From Lophius americanus (lineage: Eukaryota > Chordata > Actinopteri > Lophiiformes > Lophiidae), in NCBI GenBank assembly GCA_037951165.1, contig JBBDHG010000043.1, positions 2,168,501 through 2,232,500 of the forward strand: a stretch of 64,000 nt of DNA. Reading direction: 5' to 3'. The position numbers and the translations under genes were made by a program. Positions 53,096 to 63,878 of this stretch are shown piece by piece. Positions within the stretch are counted from its first letter, which is position 1. Every line of letters begins with the position of its first letter. Under the pieces are notes generated by a model. That model ran no database searches and was not told where the DNA came from. It saw only the letters and a program-made list of their open reading frames with translations.

Positions 53096-53652
53096 CCTCC
53101 CTGCCTAGTGCCCTACAGCAGGTCTGCTACTGTTAACTACCACCCCCTGTTACAGAGGCACGTGGTGAAATGTGGAAATGATTAATAACACATTTCCTTC
53201 GTAAGAGAGGACAGAGGATTCCAGACAGTGGTGGTGTGGTGTGGGGGTGGAGGTGGAGTTGGGGTGGAGGGGGGTAATGTTGCTATCTGCCTCTAAATCA
53301 CTCAGTCTGCTCCAGCATCTGATTCTCCGTGTGTGTTGATGTTCTCATGAGGGCTTGTTGCAGACTGTGAGGGATTAACCCTCTGAAGGCAAAGACTCTC
53401 TGTGACGTGGCATTTCCTGCTTTTCCTATCTTTCATTTCCTCTTTCTCACGCTTTTACTCATTTACCTCCCACTCCCTTGGGACCATTATCTACCCCTTC
53501 AACTCCCCCCATCACTGTTGCAAAACCCGGCTGGCCTAGTGTCTGACACAGATGTGCTGTTTTTGTTTTGTCTGTTCACTGAATGATTTATTTGTTGTAA
53601 AGCAGAAAAAGCATTCTTGCCTTCATTTGCCGGATTGCAAACAGGAACAGTG

Positions 53653-53779
53653 TCCTCATTCCTACTCATTCCTACTCATTCCTACTCATTCCTACTCATT
53701 CCTACTCATTCCTACTCATTCCTACTCATTCCTACTCATTCCTACTCATTCCTACTCATTCCTACTCATTCCTAATCAT
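53653..53779 (+). repeat. 10-bp tandem repeat, about 12 copies
   Basis: The unit TCATTCCTAC repeats almost perfectly, with two variant units at the right end. Confidence 0.97.
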
Positions 53780-54130
53780 CGCTAAGCATTACGGCATGTT
53801 AAGTGTTATTGGAATTTTATTATATTGTATCAACATACAGGATCTAATTGCTCTACAAGGCTTTTAGCTAATCTCATAAACATAGAACAACAATACAGAC
53901 AGACAGGTAAAGAGCTGCAGACTACAAACGGAGAGAGGTGAATGGGTGAGCAGCAGAGTGAGAGAGTGACGTCTGGAAAGGTCCTTTAACACAAGAACAC
54001 AGATTCTATTCTGCAGCGCTGACGGGGACGGATGGTCGGCTGCTAATGAAAAAGAGAGGGGAGGCAGAGTGGATTTGTGTTCGGGGATATACTAGAGCAG
54101 TGCTGGGGGTTAAAGTTAGACAAAACCAAG
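53780..54130. other. Non-coding stretch
   Basis: No feature recognised. Confidence 0.35.
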
Positions 54131-54132
54131 CC

Positions 54133-54620
54133 CCACTATATCCCCGACTTTTTGGGGATATAGTGGAATCTTTTATATCCACATAGACGTTTGAGGAAGA
54201 ACTGGATTGGTTTTAAGAAAAGTTGGTTGTATATTTACACCTCTAGGGGGAGCTTTATCTCCAAAATCCATTAATTAATCTAATTTTGGAGCATATGAAT
54301 CAAGTTAATGAGATCTATGTCATATTTATCGCAGTATCCTCTAAAAGTTCACATTTTACTGACTAGGAGGAGTTGTTTATTTAACAAAAAAACAACGTCT
54401 TCAAGACAAACGTTAAAAACTATTTAATAGATCATGTTGTACCGCCATACACTTTAGTGCGAGGAACAACTGGATTGATTTGGGGAAAGGTCGGTAGTAT
54501 ATTTTTGACACTAAGGGAACTTCCAAAGTTTTTGGTGGCCATGATATCTCAACAATTGATGCGATGTAGTCCTAATTCAGTGCCTATAAATTGACTCGAG
54601 GACGCCTGGCTTGTTATTAT
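54133..54620 (+). repeat. Dispersed repeat with terminal hairpin (second full copy)
   Basis: CCACTATATCCCC (54133-54145) and GGGGATATAGTGG (54154-54166) form an exact 13-bp hairpin at the left end. It is followed by 'gaggaagaactggattgg', 'gttggttgtatatttacacc', 'tagggggagctttatctcc', then a second, related block (54465-54610). It matches 16645-17040 in order. Confidence 0.7.
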
Positions 54621-54736
54621 CATATTTTACCAAAATCTTTTTGGTAAAATATGACACCAAAAGCATAACATTTTAATATGATTAAAAAGCATAATCTAAT
54701 TAGCATATTGACAACTCTGTCAATATGCTAATTAGA
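54621..54736. repeat. Two adjacent perfect hairpins
   Basis: Hairpin 1: CATATTTTACCAAAA (54621-54635) and TTTTGGTAAAATATG (54639-54653), 15-bp stem, 3-nt loop. Hairpin 2: TCTAATTAGCATATTGACA (54695-54713) and its exact complement (54718-54736), 19-bp stem, 4-nt loop. Both are perfect, with tiny loops, at the right edge of the dispersed repeat. Confidence 0.9.
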
Positions 54737-54929
54737 ACAATGAAAACTGCTCACTAAAGAGAAAAACCCTTAAAAATCGTTTTCATAGGATAACCTCAAC
54801 TTCTCTGTAAAGTGTAAATATGTTATATATTTAAATACAAATCATTGACAAATTTGACCGAGGAGCTAATAGTGGCAGGTTCTGTAATGTATGTAAAGAC
54901 ATATATGTTCAACTTCCATGCCAAATTCC

Positions 54930-55060
54930 TTTACGTGAAACCTTACAACGTAAGGGGCCGAGGACAGAGCCCTGGGGGACACCAAGGGTCATAGGGACCC
55001 TCGATCAGGAGGCATTAACCACGACTATGGAGAAAAGGGAGGATATTAAAGCATGTGGGG
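54930..55060 (-). mobile_element. LINE reverse transcriptase fragment on the minus strand
   Basis: The minus strand across 54958-54990 reads LGVPQGSVLGP, the conserved RT block, preceded by a proline/threonine-rich segment. It is short, flanked by unrelated AT-rich DNA, and has no open frame beyond the motif. Confidence 0.6.
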
Positions 55061-57714
55061 ACTTACTATACAAAATGATGTAACTTGATTATGTAACTTT
55101 ATACTTTAACACTTTTTTCTTTACTGGATAAAAGAATGCTTGACCAAACGCCTTTTAAATTGAAATGGTCTTAGAAATGTTATAAATAAATGCCCCATAG
55201 AAATAAAACATGCATGAAATATGCATGACCTCTTGGTGAGGTCAATAAAAGGTTATGGACGGCCTCCAGAGATACCGGATCTCCGGTCCTGAGTTCTGGG
55301 CTCGGACCGGCAGCCAGTGTGTCACTGAACAAATGTTTTAATGCTTTTTATCGGATTAGTCCACTCACACAGCAGCAGGCCGGTCGATGGTCCACTTTGA
55401 CTGATGGGTAATAACATTATCCTGCGTCGGCTGGGATTGGCCGACACCGGCGGACCGAGCCATCCCACCATTGATCGCCCCCGCCCCTCCAGCGCCCCTC
55501 TGATGCTCGCCTCCATCCACCGCTTCATTTGTTTATGAAATATTAATATTGGCGTCTATCTCCTCTCGGAGATGCAGAGATCTGACTGGGAAGATGGGAA
55601 GGAGAGCATCTGGGGAAGCCGGAAAAAAAGCTTTGGTGGCCTGGAAGAGGGAATGTGTTTTTTTGTAACCGCCTTATTTCTGCAGAGCTTAAAGTCTCTG
55701 TAGAGAAAGGGGAAACGTACTTCCTCTGCTAGGTTTTGAGGTAAGAAATATCATGTAATGAACGGTGTTTTAGTCGCTGTGACACTCTGACACTGATGCT
55801 GCACTCCCTCTGTGTTGCTGTGAAGCTCACGGGAGATACATTCACATGAAATGACATGAAACGGATGTTAAGGTACGACAGAATTTCATATTTCTAATTC
55901 CTCTTGGGAGGATTGGAATTCTACAGATGTTTATTTAAGAAGGCCCCTGGCAACAAGCTGGCAGTTTACTTCACTGGCCCCATAAACAGCCTCTGGATCT
56001 CTATGTTATAGTGCCCTCTGTCTGCAAACCACCCCTGGTACCGTCTCCTCATCAGATTTCACTCTTTCCTTGAGGAAACCCGATTCAGACCTCGCCTCTA
56101 CCACAGAACAAGCTGCCTCTGGTTCCTGTGGGTGTAAGTAGTTTGTCTTGTCAGTAAAACAGAGGCTTCAGCCTTCTCATATTGACATCCAGGATTGACG
56201 GGTTCCTGCAGCCAGAGCCTTTTATGCAGGGGAGGAGCCTCCGGGATCAATAGCTGTTACCCGGGCAGAACCCACATGACCACTAATGAATCCTCTGGTT
56301 TACTGGGCGGGCTGCCGCTCCACACAGGAGGGAAAATGTACAAATACTTAACGCTTCTGCTTCATGAGGTCAAAATCACCACCAGAATACGCTCACCGGA
56401 TTGGATTAAAGCCTAAACGTTGTAAAGATGGTGAGAGACGTATTTAAATGAACCGTAATCACCTGTAACTGAGCAGACCGGAGGTCCAGAAGCTGCCATG
56501 TCTGGTTCTGTCCTACTGAGTCTGTAGATCTGAGTGGTCTCGTCTGCTTCTAAAGACTGTCTGGAAACCTCATCTGTCTGTTTGTCAGCTTCACATGTTC
56601 TGTTTTCAATGACTTTAAGTCCTGCGGTACCGGAGGTGGTTAGTCTCCAGTCTTGGATTTCTCTTTACAATGAAAAGGCTCGGTGCCAACAAGTGTCGGG
56701 TCGTCTGCAGATCATAACCCTATTTCATAAAACGGGTTCCTTTGTTTTGGTTCAAGTGCCAGTCGATTTGATTTAGAGTCAAACAACGGTGGGTGTGAAA
56801 GCGCTGGGTTTTAGACTGACAGGTGTTTTTGGGTTTAATTCATCACCATTCACTCTTATGGAGAATTTACAGTCATGAATTTCGCCTGTGTTGGATGTTT
56901 TGAACCGGCTGGAAGTCGGAGCAACGGGATCGGAACCCATTCACACATGAAGAAAAACCTACAAACACACTCAGAAAGATTCCAGGTCTAAATTCAAACC
57001 AGCAACTTCTACACCCTTCACCTAATATGGATGTAAATACCCTCAAATTAAGGAGTTAGTTAGGTTTTTACCTCAGGAGTTGGACGAGAAGCCTTATTCT
57101 ACACTCCTATTAATAATAATAATAATAATTTTAAAGATTAGCTTAGGCTAGCATAGATTTTCCCCAAGTTTGGAGAAATCTATTTCATGAATACAAAATA
57201 GTTAATAGACCACCAAAATGACATTTTGGGTGGTAAACCTATTTGAGACCACCGAAGCTGCTCTCAAGTCTGTACTGCAGACCTGAAGCTAACATTCGGT
57301 TAGCTCGGGATAGCATAAAGAGCAGAATCAGGGTTAACCAGTTAGCTTGGCTCGGTCCAAAAGTAACAAAATCTTAGAGTAAAAGTATTTATAAAGATCA
57401 TATAAAGATTAAGGAATGATTTATAATCTGTTCCATCAATACAGGAATGTATCGTGAAAATGCTTTATTGTCTTTATCTGCTGATTAGCGTAATTTGATA
57501 TTTTTTTGGGCTGAGCTAATCCTTCAATTTTCCTTCAAACTTTTTTTCGACAAATAAAACTTTGAGGAGGTTCGGGTATGACGAGGAAGAGCCCTTTAAA
57601 TCTTGGAGTGGTTTAAGATAAAGGGGCAGATCCAGGATTTTATTTTTAACCTACTTTACTGAGGGAAGCATATCTGGTTGTATATTTAATTTACCCTTTA
57701 ATGTCAACACAGAG
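55061..57714. other. Gene-poor stretch
   Basis: No gene recognised. An (AAT)n run lies at 57110-57130. Open frames are short and lack known motifs. Confidence 0.35.
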
Positions 57715-57715
57715 A

Positions 57716-57746
<31 letters not shown>

Positions 57747-58285
57747 TTCTTTGCATTTTTTATTTAATTTATTTGATTTTCATTTTGTTCCAGCATGTTT
57801 TTAAACAGTAAAAAAAAAAAAATCACACACATAGTTATTTTATGATGAAATGTATTTCATGGGGAATAATCTATTTTAATTGGATAAGGTCATCATTAAT
57901 ATCCTTATTATAAATTGAAATATCTTCACCGATTTAGAAAAGTAAGTTTTTAGAAAACTATTTGACTATTTCATTTGAAGAAAAAACTATTTGACACTCA
58001 TTGAACTTTTTTGGTTCTATCAAGTGATGTAATTACATTTAGTAAGTCCTCACAGGCTTTAATGCGCCAAATTAATCCGTTTCTATCAAATATGCCTTTC
58101 TCAATAGCCGTGGTTTGGTACCCCCCCTGACCTGTGGTGTACCTCAGGGCTCCACTATTGGCCCCTTACTGCTTCACCACTGGGTATTTTTATAAACAGG
58201 TTCAGTCTCGTATTTCAAAAAGAAATAGAGACTCAAAATGAGCTTCAACCAAACAGCTGAGCGAGACATTAAAGGGTTAAGAATC
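57715..58285 (+). mobile_element. Poly-A run and composite repeat with LINE RT fragment (copy D)
   Basis: A run of about 28 A (57715-57742) is followed by the shared lead (GGATTTCTTTGCATTTT...GAAAACTATTTGAC...GAACTTTTTTGG), then CGVPQGSTIGPLL in plus-strand frame near 58134-58175, and the shared tail ('caaccaaacagctgagcgag', 'acattaaagggttaag'). Dead LINE-derived fragment. Confidence 0.72.
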
Positions 58286-60880
58286 GGGTAATTGAGTGAA
58301 AAGGTAGTGTTAGGTGTTGACAGAGGTGTGGACTCTATTGGTTCCCTTTGAGACGCCATCATGCCACTGGACCAAACGGAAACCTCCTCCTCCTCCCGGC
58401 AGACAGATTCAGTTATTTTGACCTCTGCTGATACGACACAGCCCACTTCCTGCGGCTCTGCGCTCTATTTTACTGATGGCGCTTGATTGATTTTGACAGG
58501 TCTGGATTTACGGCAGAGAGGAAAAGCAGCTAAAGACCCTCCAGATCCACTGGGATATGAAAACGATGGCCGTCTCCACCCAACTCTCCACCTTCGCCGT
58601 GCATTATGAGCCATATTCCATCCTGCTAAGTCAAGCACTTTTCTTCTCATCTGCAGCGACGTATCTGAGCCAGCAGTTATTCAGAGACTATCAAACAAGG
58701 GCTGCGGTCAGGAAATGCTGACTAAAGCGTAAATATCCATTAAATGAGTCCAGCCCCTGTTGCTGAGAGAGCGCGGCCTCGTTAAAGTGGCCACAGACGC
58801 TAACAGTGCTGCGTAAATCACATTGTGCAAGAAATGAGAGGCAGAAATTAGATTAAACTTGTTTCAGCGTCCATTTACGCTTTGTATTTGGGCAATAATT
58901 GTCACAAAGCACTATGCTAAACATCGGTGATATATTGATTTTTATTGAGGTTTGGCTTGAATACATAAACCGTAAGTGATATTACATGGTATTTATATAG
59001 AAGTAAATGACAGTTTTACAACTGTATACCACTATTTAGTGGATCTGAATGTCAACATTTCACAAAAGCTTGAATGTTGGAACAGTTTCGATGCGCACAG
59101 TGAAAGAATTTTACATTTCTAGCAGAAATCACAGTGGAATGTTTGAAATGAGTGTAAAATAAGTGGGTTTATAGTGTCAACAGACTTACAGAACAATAAT
59201 CATAACAACAAAATTAATCACATTTTGCCTGCAAGAACAAAACAACACAGCAATTATCTTTTGCCACCGATGCTGAAAACTGTCATACATAAAAAAAAAG
59301 AGCAAAAAATAATCTCCTTTATCCATAAAATTGAAGAAGTTAATTTCTGGCTCTTACATTTCCTTCCTTCAAGTTTCAACAAAATCCATTCGTGAGTTTT
59401 TCCTTAATCCTGCTGAGGAACAAACCAGCCACCTTATAAATGGCTTTTTTGGAATAATGTTGCAGATAAAATCCACATCAGACAGACGCTGTTGCATAAT
59501 TAAAGGTTTTTGGGTCGAAGGGATTGAATGTGTTTCAGAACACAAGGCACATTGTCCCGCCTCCGGTGCCAAACGTACTTCACGCCATAAAATCGAGCCC
59601 CTGGCCCCCCTGTCCCTCCCGTCAGAGTTATGTAGGCCGGCCTGCTGAGCAGAGATAAAAGCGGGGCAGATGCAGCCTCAGCAAAAGCATCGTAGGAGCT
59701 GTAGGTGCAGAAGTCGACTCTCCGGGGAGGCCGGATGATTTCTGCCAGCAGCCGAGGTAAAAGCATCCATCCTTCCTGGAATCGTGGGCTCTGCAGTGCA
59801 GCGTTAGTGTCTTATAGTTTTAACATTGGACAGAATGAAAGCACGCTCTACATCTTCATATCTACACATTCACTGCATGACGTCATCGAATGTCCTTCAA
59901 TGGAATATCCACTAACACAGAGGAAAAGAAATGTAGAGGGGATTTGTGATATAAAAACAGATTCTCTTATCTTTAATGGTACTTTGGTGACTCCGCCCAC
60001 TCCTGATAACGCATTCACTGTCAGAGGAAGCTATCTGGTACTATTTAAATGTGTATATTGTAATAATAAGGCCATTAGTGACTGGAGTGAAGCTTAAGTG
60101 CTGACAAACGGTGACATTAAAGGGATATTCTGCAGGAGGGATTGCTGTCGTACTTCAACATTTACTCACGAGGTAAATATGCGTGGAATGACAGAATTGT
60201 TACTGCGGCTCTACTGTGACTGACAGAAAGGTTTTAATGAGTCGTTATCAGCATTGACACCCGTTAAGCAGATCAGGAGGGTGCATCCACATTCTCTGAG
60301 ATTATTTTCTTCCAGATGAATCCACAGCGCTGTGGAAAAGTATCGGAGCGACTCCTGGTTCCTTCTGTTTTTGGTTGGATCTCATACTTAACAGTGTCTG
60401 ATCATCATTCAGTATTTAACACAAACCCAAGGCAACATAACTAAACCCAAAACACAAACAAAACAATGATTTTATTTATAGAGCCAAAGGTGATCATCTA
60501 ACACCAACTGGGTCGGTGTGAAAATGTATTTGCCCTCCAAAAAAAACTCCACACTGCCTTAATAAATGGTTCCAGCTGGATTTAACACGGCCGGACCGGT
60601 TCAGTCACATCATCACTTAAAAAGAATATTTTCAGAACCAGGAAGTAGCTAACAGGTCTCACCAGTACTAGACTCTGACGTGATCAAAAGAAGAAGAGGA
60701 CTTCTTCCTCATCCTTAGAAGCTGCTTCTGAGACGCCACAGATCCACAATGAGACTCATCATCGACAAATGAGGAAGACTTGGAACGACAGAAGTGGCGG
60801 CACTTCAGGAAGTCACAAAAGATCGGAAGAGAACTTTCGAAGACCTGCAGGCGTCTTTCCCTCCAAAGAAGGTCAGCGTT
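58286..60880. other. Gene-poor stretch with possible conserved non-coding sequence
   Basis: No gene recognised. The block 58725-58925 is repeat-free and rich in homeodomain-type words (AATTA, GATTAA, GCAATAATTGTCAC), the texture of a conserved non-coding element. At 59653-59659 GATAAAA is followed by a MARE-like TGCAGCCTCAGCA and, at about 59757, a weak donor (CCGAG then GTAAAA), a possible promoter and first exon of unknown identity. Confidence 0.3.
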
Positions 60881-61412
60881 AATCTAATCTAATCTAATCT
60901 AATCTAATCTAATCTAATCTAATCTAATCTAATCTAATCTAATCTAATCTAATCTAATCTAATCTAATATAAAATAATATAATATAATATAATATAATAT
61001 TATTTAATCTAATCTAATCTAATCTAATCTAATCTAATCTAATCTAATCTAATCTAATCTAATATAAAATAATATAATATAATATAATATAATATAATAT
61101 AATATAATATAATATAATATAAAATAATATAATATTATTTAATCTAATATAATATAATATAATATAATATAATATAATATAATATAATATAAAATAATTT
61201 AATATTATTTAATCTAATCTAATCTAATATAACATAAAATAATATAATGTAATATAATATAATATAATATAATATATGTAATATAATATAATACAGTAAG
61301 CTAAGATAAGAAAAGATAATGTAACATAAGATAAGATGAGATAAGATAAAATAATAGAAGAAAAAACAAGATAAGCTAAGATAAGATAGCATGAGATTTG
61401 ATAAGATAGAAC
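60881..61412 (+). repeat. (AATCT)n / (AATAT)n / (GATAA)n pentanucleotide array
   Basis: Pure AATCT units (60881-60968 and 61005-61060) alternate with AATAT-type units, then grade into GATAA-type units up to the retroposon tail at 61403. Confidence 0.97.
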
Positions 61413-61445
61413 TTTACTGATCCAAAAGGAAATTCTTGTACAGAG
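61403..61445 (-). mobile_element. 3' tail of a fish non-LTR retroposon (minus strand)
   Basis: The plus strand reads GATAGAACTTTACTGATCC, then AAAAGGAAATTCTTGT. Its complement is the common fish retroposon ending 'aatttcc..ggatcaataaagt' followed by a microsatellite tail. The pentanucleotide array is that tail. Confidence 0.65.
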
Positions 61446-61502
61446 ATTGTTCAAAATGACAGTAATAAAAAGTGGGTCAAAGAAAATAGAATGTGAGTAT
61501 GG

Positions 61503-61590
61503 GTGGAAATGTAAAAACATAAAAGTGGAAATGTAAAAACATAAAAGTGGAAATGTAAAAACATAAAAGTGGAAATGTAAAATTGTAAAA
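61503..61590 (+). repeat. 22-bp tandem repeat, 4 copies
   Basis: GTGGAAATGTAAAAACATAA plus AA repeats with period 22 at 61503, 61525, 61547 and 61569; the last copy is diverged. Confidence 0.95.
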
Positions 61591-62039
61591 GTGTAAAAAA
61601 GTAAAAGTAATTGCATAAAAGCTGCTTTGCTACTTTAGGGTCCAGACGACTCGTCATAGCTGAGGAAAGTCTGGATTCTGCTTACAGCTAGAAAATAAAT
61701 AAGGAGAATGTCAGGTCATCAGTCTGTGAGTCGAAGCTCAAGCGCAGCTGGGTGATTTAAAGAGCAGGTCCGCCTCTGAAGAACTGAAACTGGGATGGGA
61801 CAGAAGCTACATCTGGGTCAAAGTTCATGCAGACGCGTCCATCATGTACGAGTTATTGTGAGAGAACTCCAATAGTGCCCGATCTCATAATTACGAATAA
61901 AACGGAAATATGACGCCACGTCGTGAGCTAACGACACGACGTCACCAAAATCATCTGTAGGTATGACCTCTGGGTAAATTTTCATGCACATCCGTTTCGT
62001 ATTCTTTTCAGAATTCCGGCGCGGTGATGGGAAACCCTT
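61591..62039. other. Downstream region of rapunzel-like 3
   Basis: Contains interspersed-type sequence: 'catctgggtcaaagttcatg' (61811-61830) and 'cctctgggtaaattttcatg' (61966-61985) share a layout also seen near 9760. No canonical polyadenylation signal for the minus-strand gene is evident. Confidence 0.35.
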
Positions 62040-63535
62040 TCATCCTGACGATCCGTCAGCTTTGAAGCTTCTATCGGCGTGAACGCACACGGCCACGTTC
62101 TTGTGTCGCTCCCAGTAGTGACACTCTTCTGGGAAGCTCCACGCCGCTGCAGATTCCTTGTGGCGACTGACGGCGTGGACAACAAACCCGCACAGCTGCT
62201 TCTCCAGCACCTCCACCACCGTCGGGGCGTTTCCCTTCTTCCCCTGAGCCTCCATCACCTCCTTGATGACGTCCCGCGGTACCGGCTGCGGTTTGGTGCA
62301 GTACGACACCACCAGGTTGATGTTGTTCACCTGGAGCACCTCGAACCAGTTCTGTCCCGCCACGTGATGGAAGTGCTCCCCGGCTCGCCAGTTCCGGTAG
62401 GTGCTGCCTGAGTGGTTGATCAGCCGCACGGACCAGTGGACCCAATCGTACTTTTTGACCAAGAACTCAAGAAGCTGCTGAGTCGAATCTTGCAGGTTCT
62501 GGTCCTCCTTCTCCTGCAGGAGGCGATGGAGATCTGTTTTCGCCTGCTCCGGGAAGGCAGCGACACACGCCTCGATCGTGGTCTTCATGCTGGATTCCAC
62601 TTCTTCCATTCTGCTGCTCCACTCTTGGATTTTTTCCTGCTCCTCCTCTGGACCCTGGGTCAGAGCCCAGTGGCCCAGCAGAGCTATCAGGCCCAGGCAG
62701 AGGAGCTCCTTCATCCGGACACAGAAATCTTCCAGGAGTCGGCGGTTCCTCGCTACATACCTGCAAAATAAAGCCAGCGCTTTGTGTCTGTGTAGATTCT
62801 GGCTCATCCGGGTCATGGTATCCCATGCGGGTTGAATCCAAAGCATTTGGACTTCTGTTTTGGCTTCAACTGAAGGAGCTTCTTGGATGAGAGTTGAAAC
62901 ATCTTCAAGCCAAAACAGAAGTCCAGTCGCTTTGGATTCGACCCATATGGTGAAAAAGAAGCGTTTACATCTCGGGGGTTCTGGTTCTCCACTCCGAAGA
63001 AGTCGATGTGAAAAGCAAATCAATGAAAGTTTAGGCGTTACCTTTCAACCACGTCCAAGATGGATTCTCCAAAGGAGTTGGTCCCCCGTAGAGCGTCGTG
63101 CAGCACAAACAGGTTCTTCTCTCCTCCGGTTTTGGCAAAATGCTCCAGGAAGAGTTTGGTCTTCACGGCTCTGAACTGCTGCTTCGCCTCCAAGATGTCC
63201 ATATATTTTCTGAACTGGTTCCTAATGTTCTCCTCCACCGAGAAGTACTGGGAATCCAGTCGGCTCTTCTTGATCTCGCTGTCGATGTCTTCCAGTTGCG
63301 AGGAGAGCAGGTCAAGCTTGTTCCTCACCGTCAGGAACTGCTCTTTCACGTAGATGACCTCTTTGCTCTGGACGTTGTCCAAGGCCAGGCGGAGAACCGG
63401 AGCGGCGGCCTCACAGAGGGGGAAGAACTCCCCAACGGTGCTGGCCAGAACCTCGGTCCCCTTCTCAAACATGTCCATCACTGCCTGGATGGTCTCCTTC
63501 TTCTGGGCCACAGCCATCTCCAATGAACTGGTCAT
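62040..63535 (-). CDS. Rapunzel-like protein 3 (404 aa, two coding exons)
   Basis: Coding exons on the minus strand are 63535-63042 and 62760-62040, joined in phase 2 (AG|G), giving 404 aa. It is a rapunzel-family protein closest to the 391-aa gene: shared SKExxYVKEQF, RNQFRKYMDIL, HFAKTGGEKNL. Layout: helical N-terminal half (1-130), GESIL (156-160) just before the intron, LEDFCVRMKELL followed by a hydrophobic helix (LGLIALLGHWAL), KKYDWVHWSVR and a HKNVAVCVH end followed by a 13-residue extra tail. The start MTSS at 63535 is preceded directly by the acceptor (TCTCAG at 63539-63544), so upstream in-frame codons are excluded. The 281-nt intron is itself open, so an unspliced reading gives a misleading longer frame. 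The intron is absent from the other two paralogs. Function unknown. Confidence 0.85.
62761..63041 (-). other. Coding intron of rapunzel-like 3 containing a hairpin MITE-like element
   Basis: The intron begins GTAACG and ends TTTTGCAG on the minus strand. Plus-strand 62826-62945 is a long imperfect palindrome: GGTTGAATCCAAAGC, then GGACTTCTGTTTTGGCTTC, loop, then GAAACATCTTCAAGCC and AAAACAGAAGTCC, then GCTTTGGATTCGACC. This palindrome is a widespread fish hairpin repeat as far as I recall. AGGTA is present across both splice junctions. Confidence 0.75.
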
Positions 63536-63826
63536 GTTCTGAGACACAGAGGGACGGAGTCAGATCTACACAAAACCAGACAAAAACTTGACAAAGTGGC
63601 TCAAAATCTTTACTTTGTTGAGGTAATAATAAAAATGAAATCTCACAAGAAACTTCTCAACCTAATCTAAACCTGACTTTAAACCGGACTTACCTGCTCG
63701 TCCTCATCAGCACAAACAGGTTCTCCTGTTACATGGACTTTTACACACTCACACACACACACTCTGAACATTTATACACGAGGGTATGAACCAAAATACC
63801 CACCCATACTCAAACCCACAGTCTGT

Positions 63827-63878
<52 letters not shown>

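Noticed and set aside
62040..63023. 327-aa single-exon version of rapunzel-like 3
   Set aside because: Its first third is intron sequence containing a hairpin repeat. Good splice sites and the paralogs show that the true upstream exon is 63042-63535.
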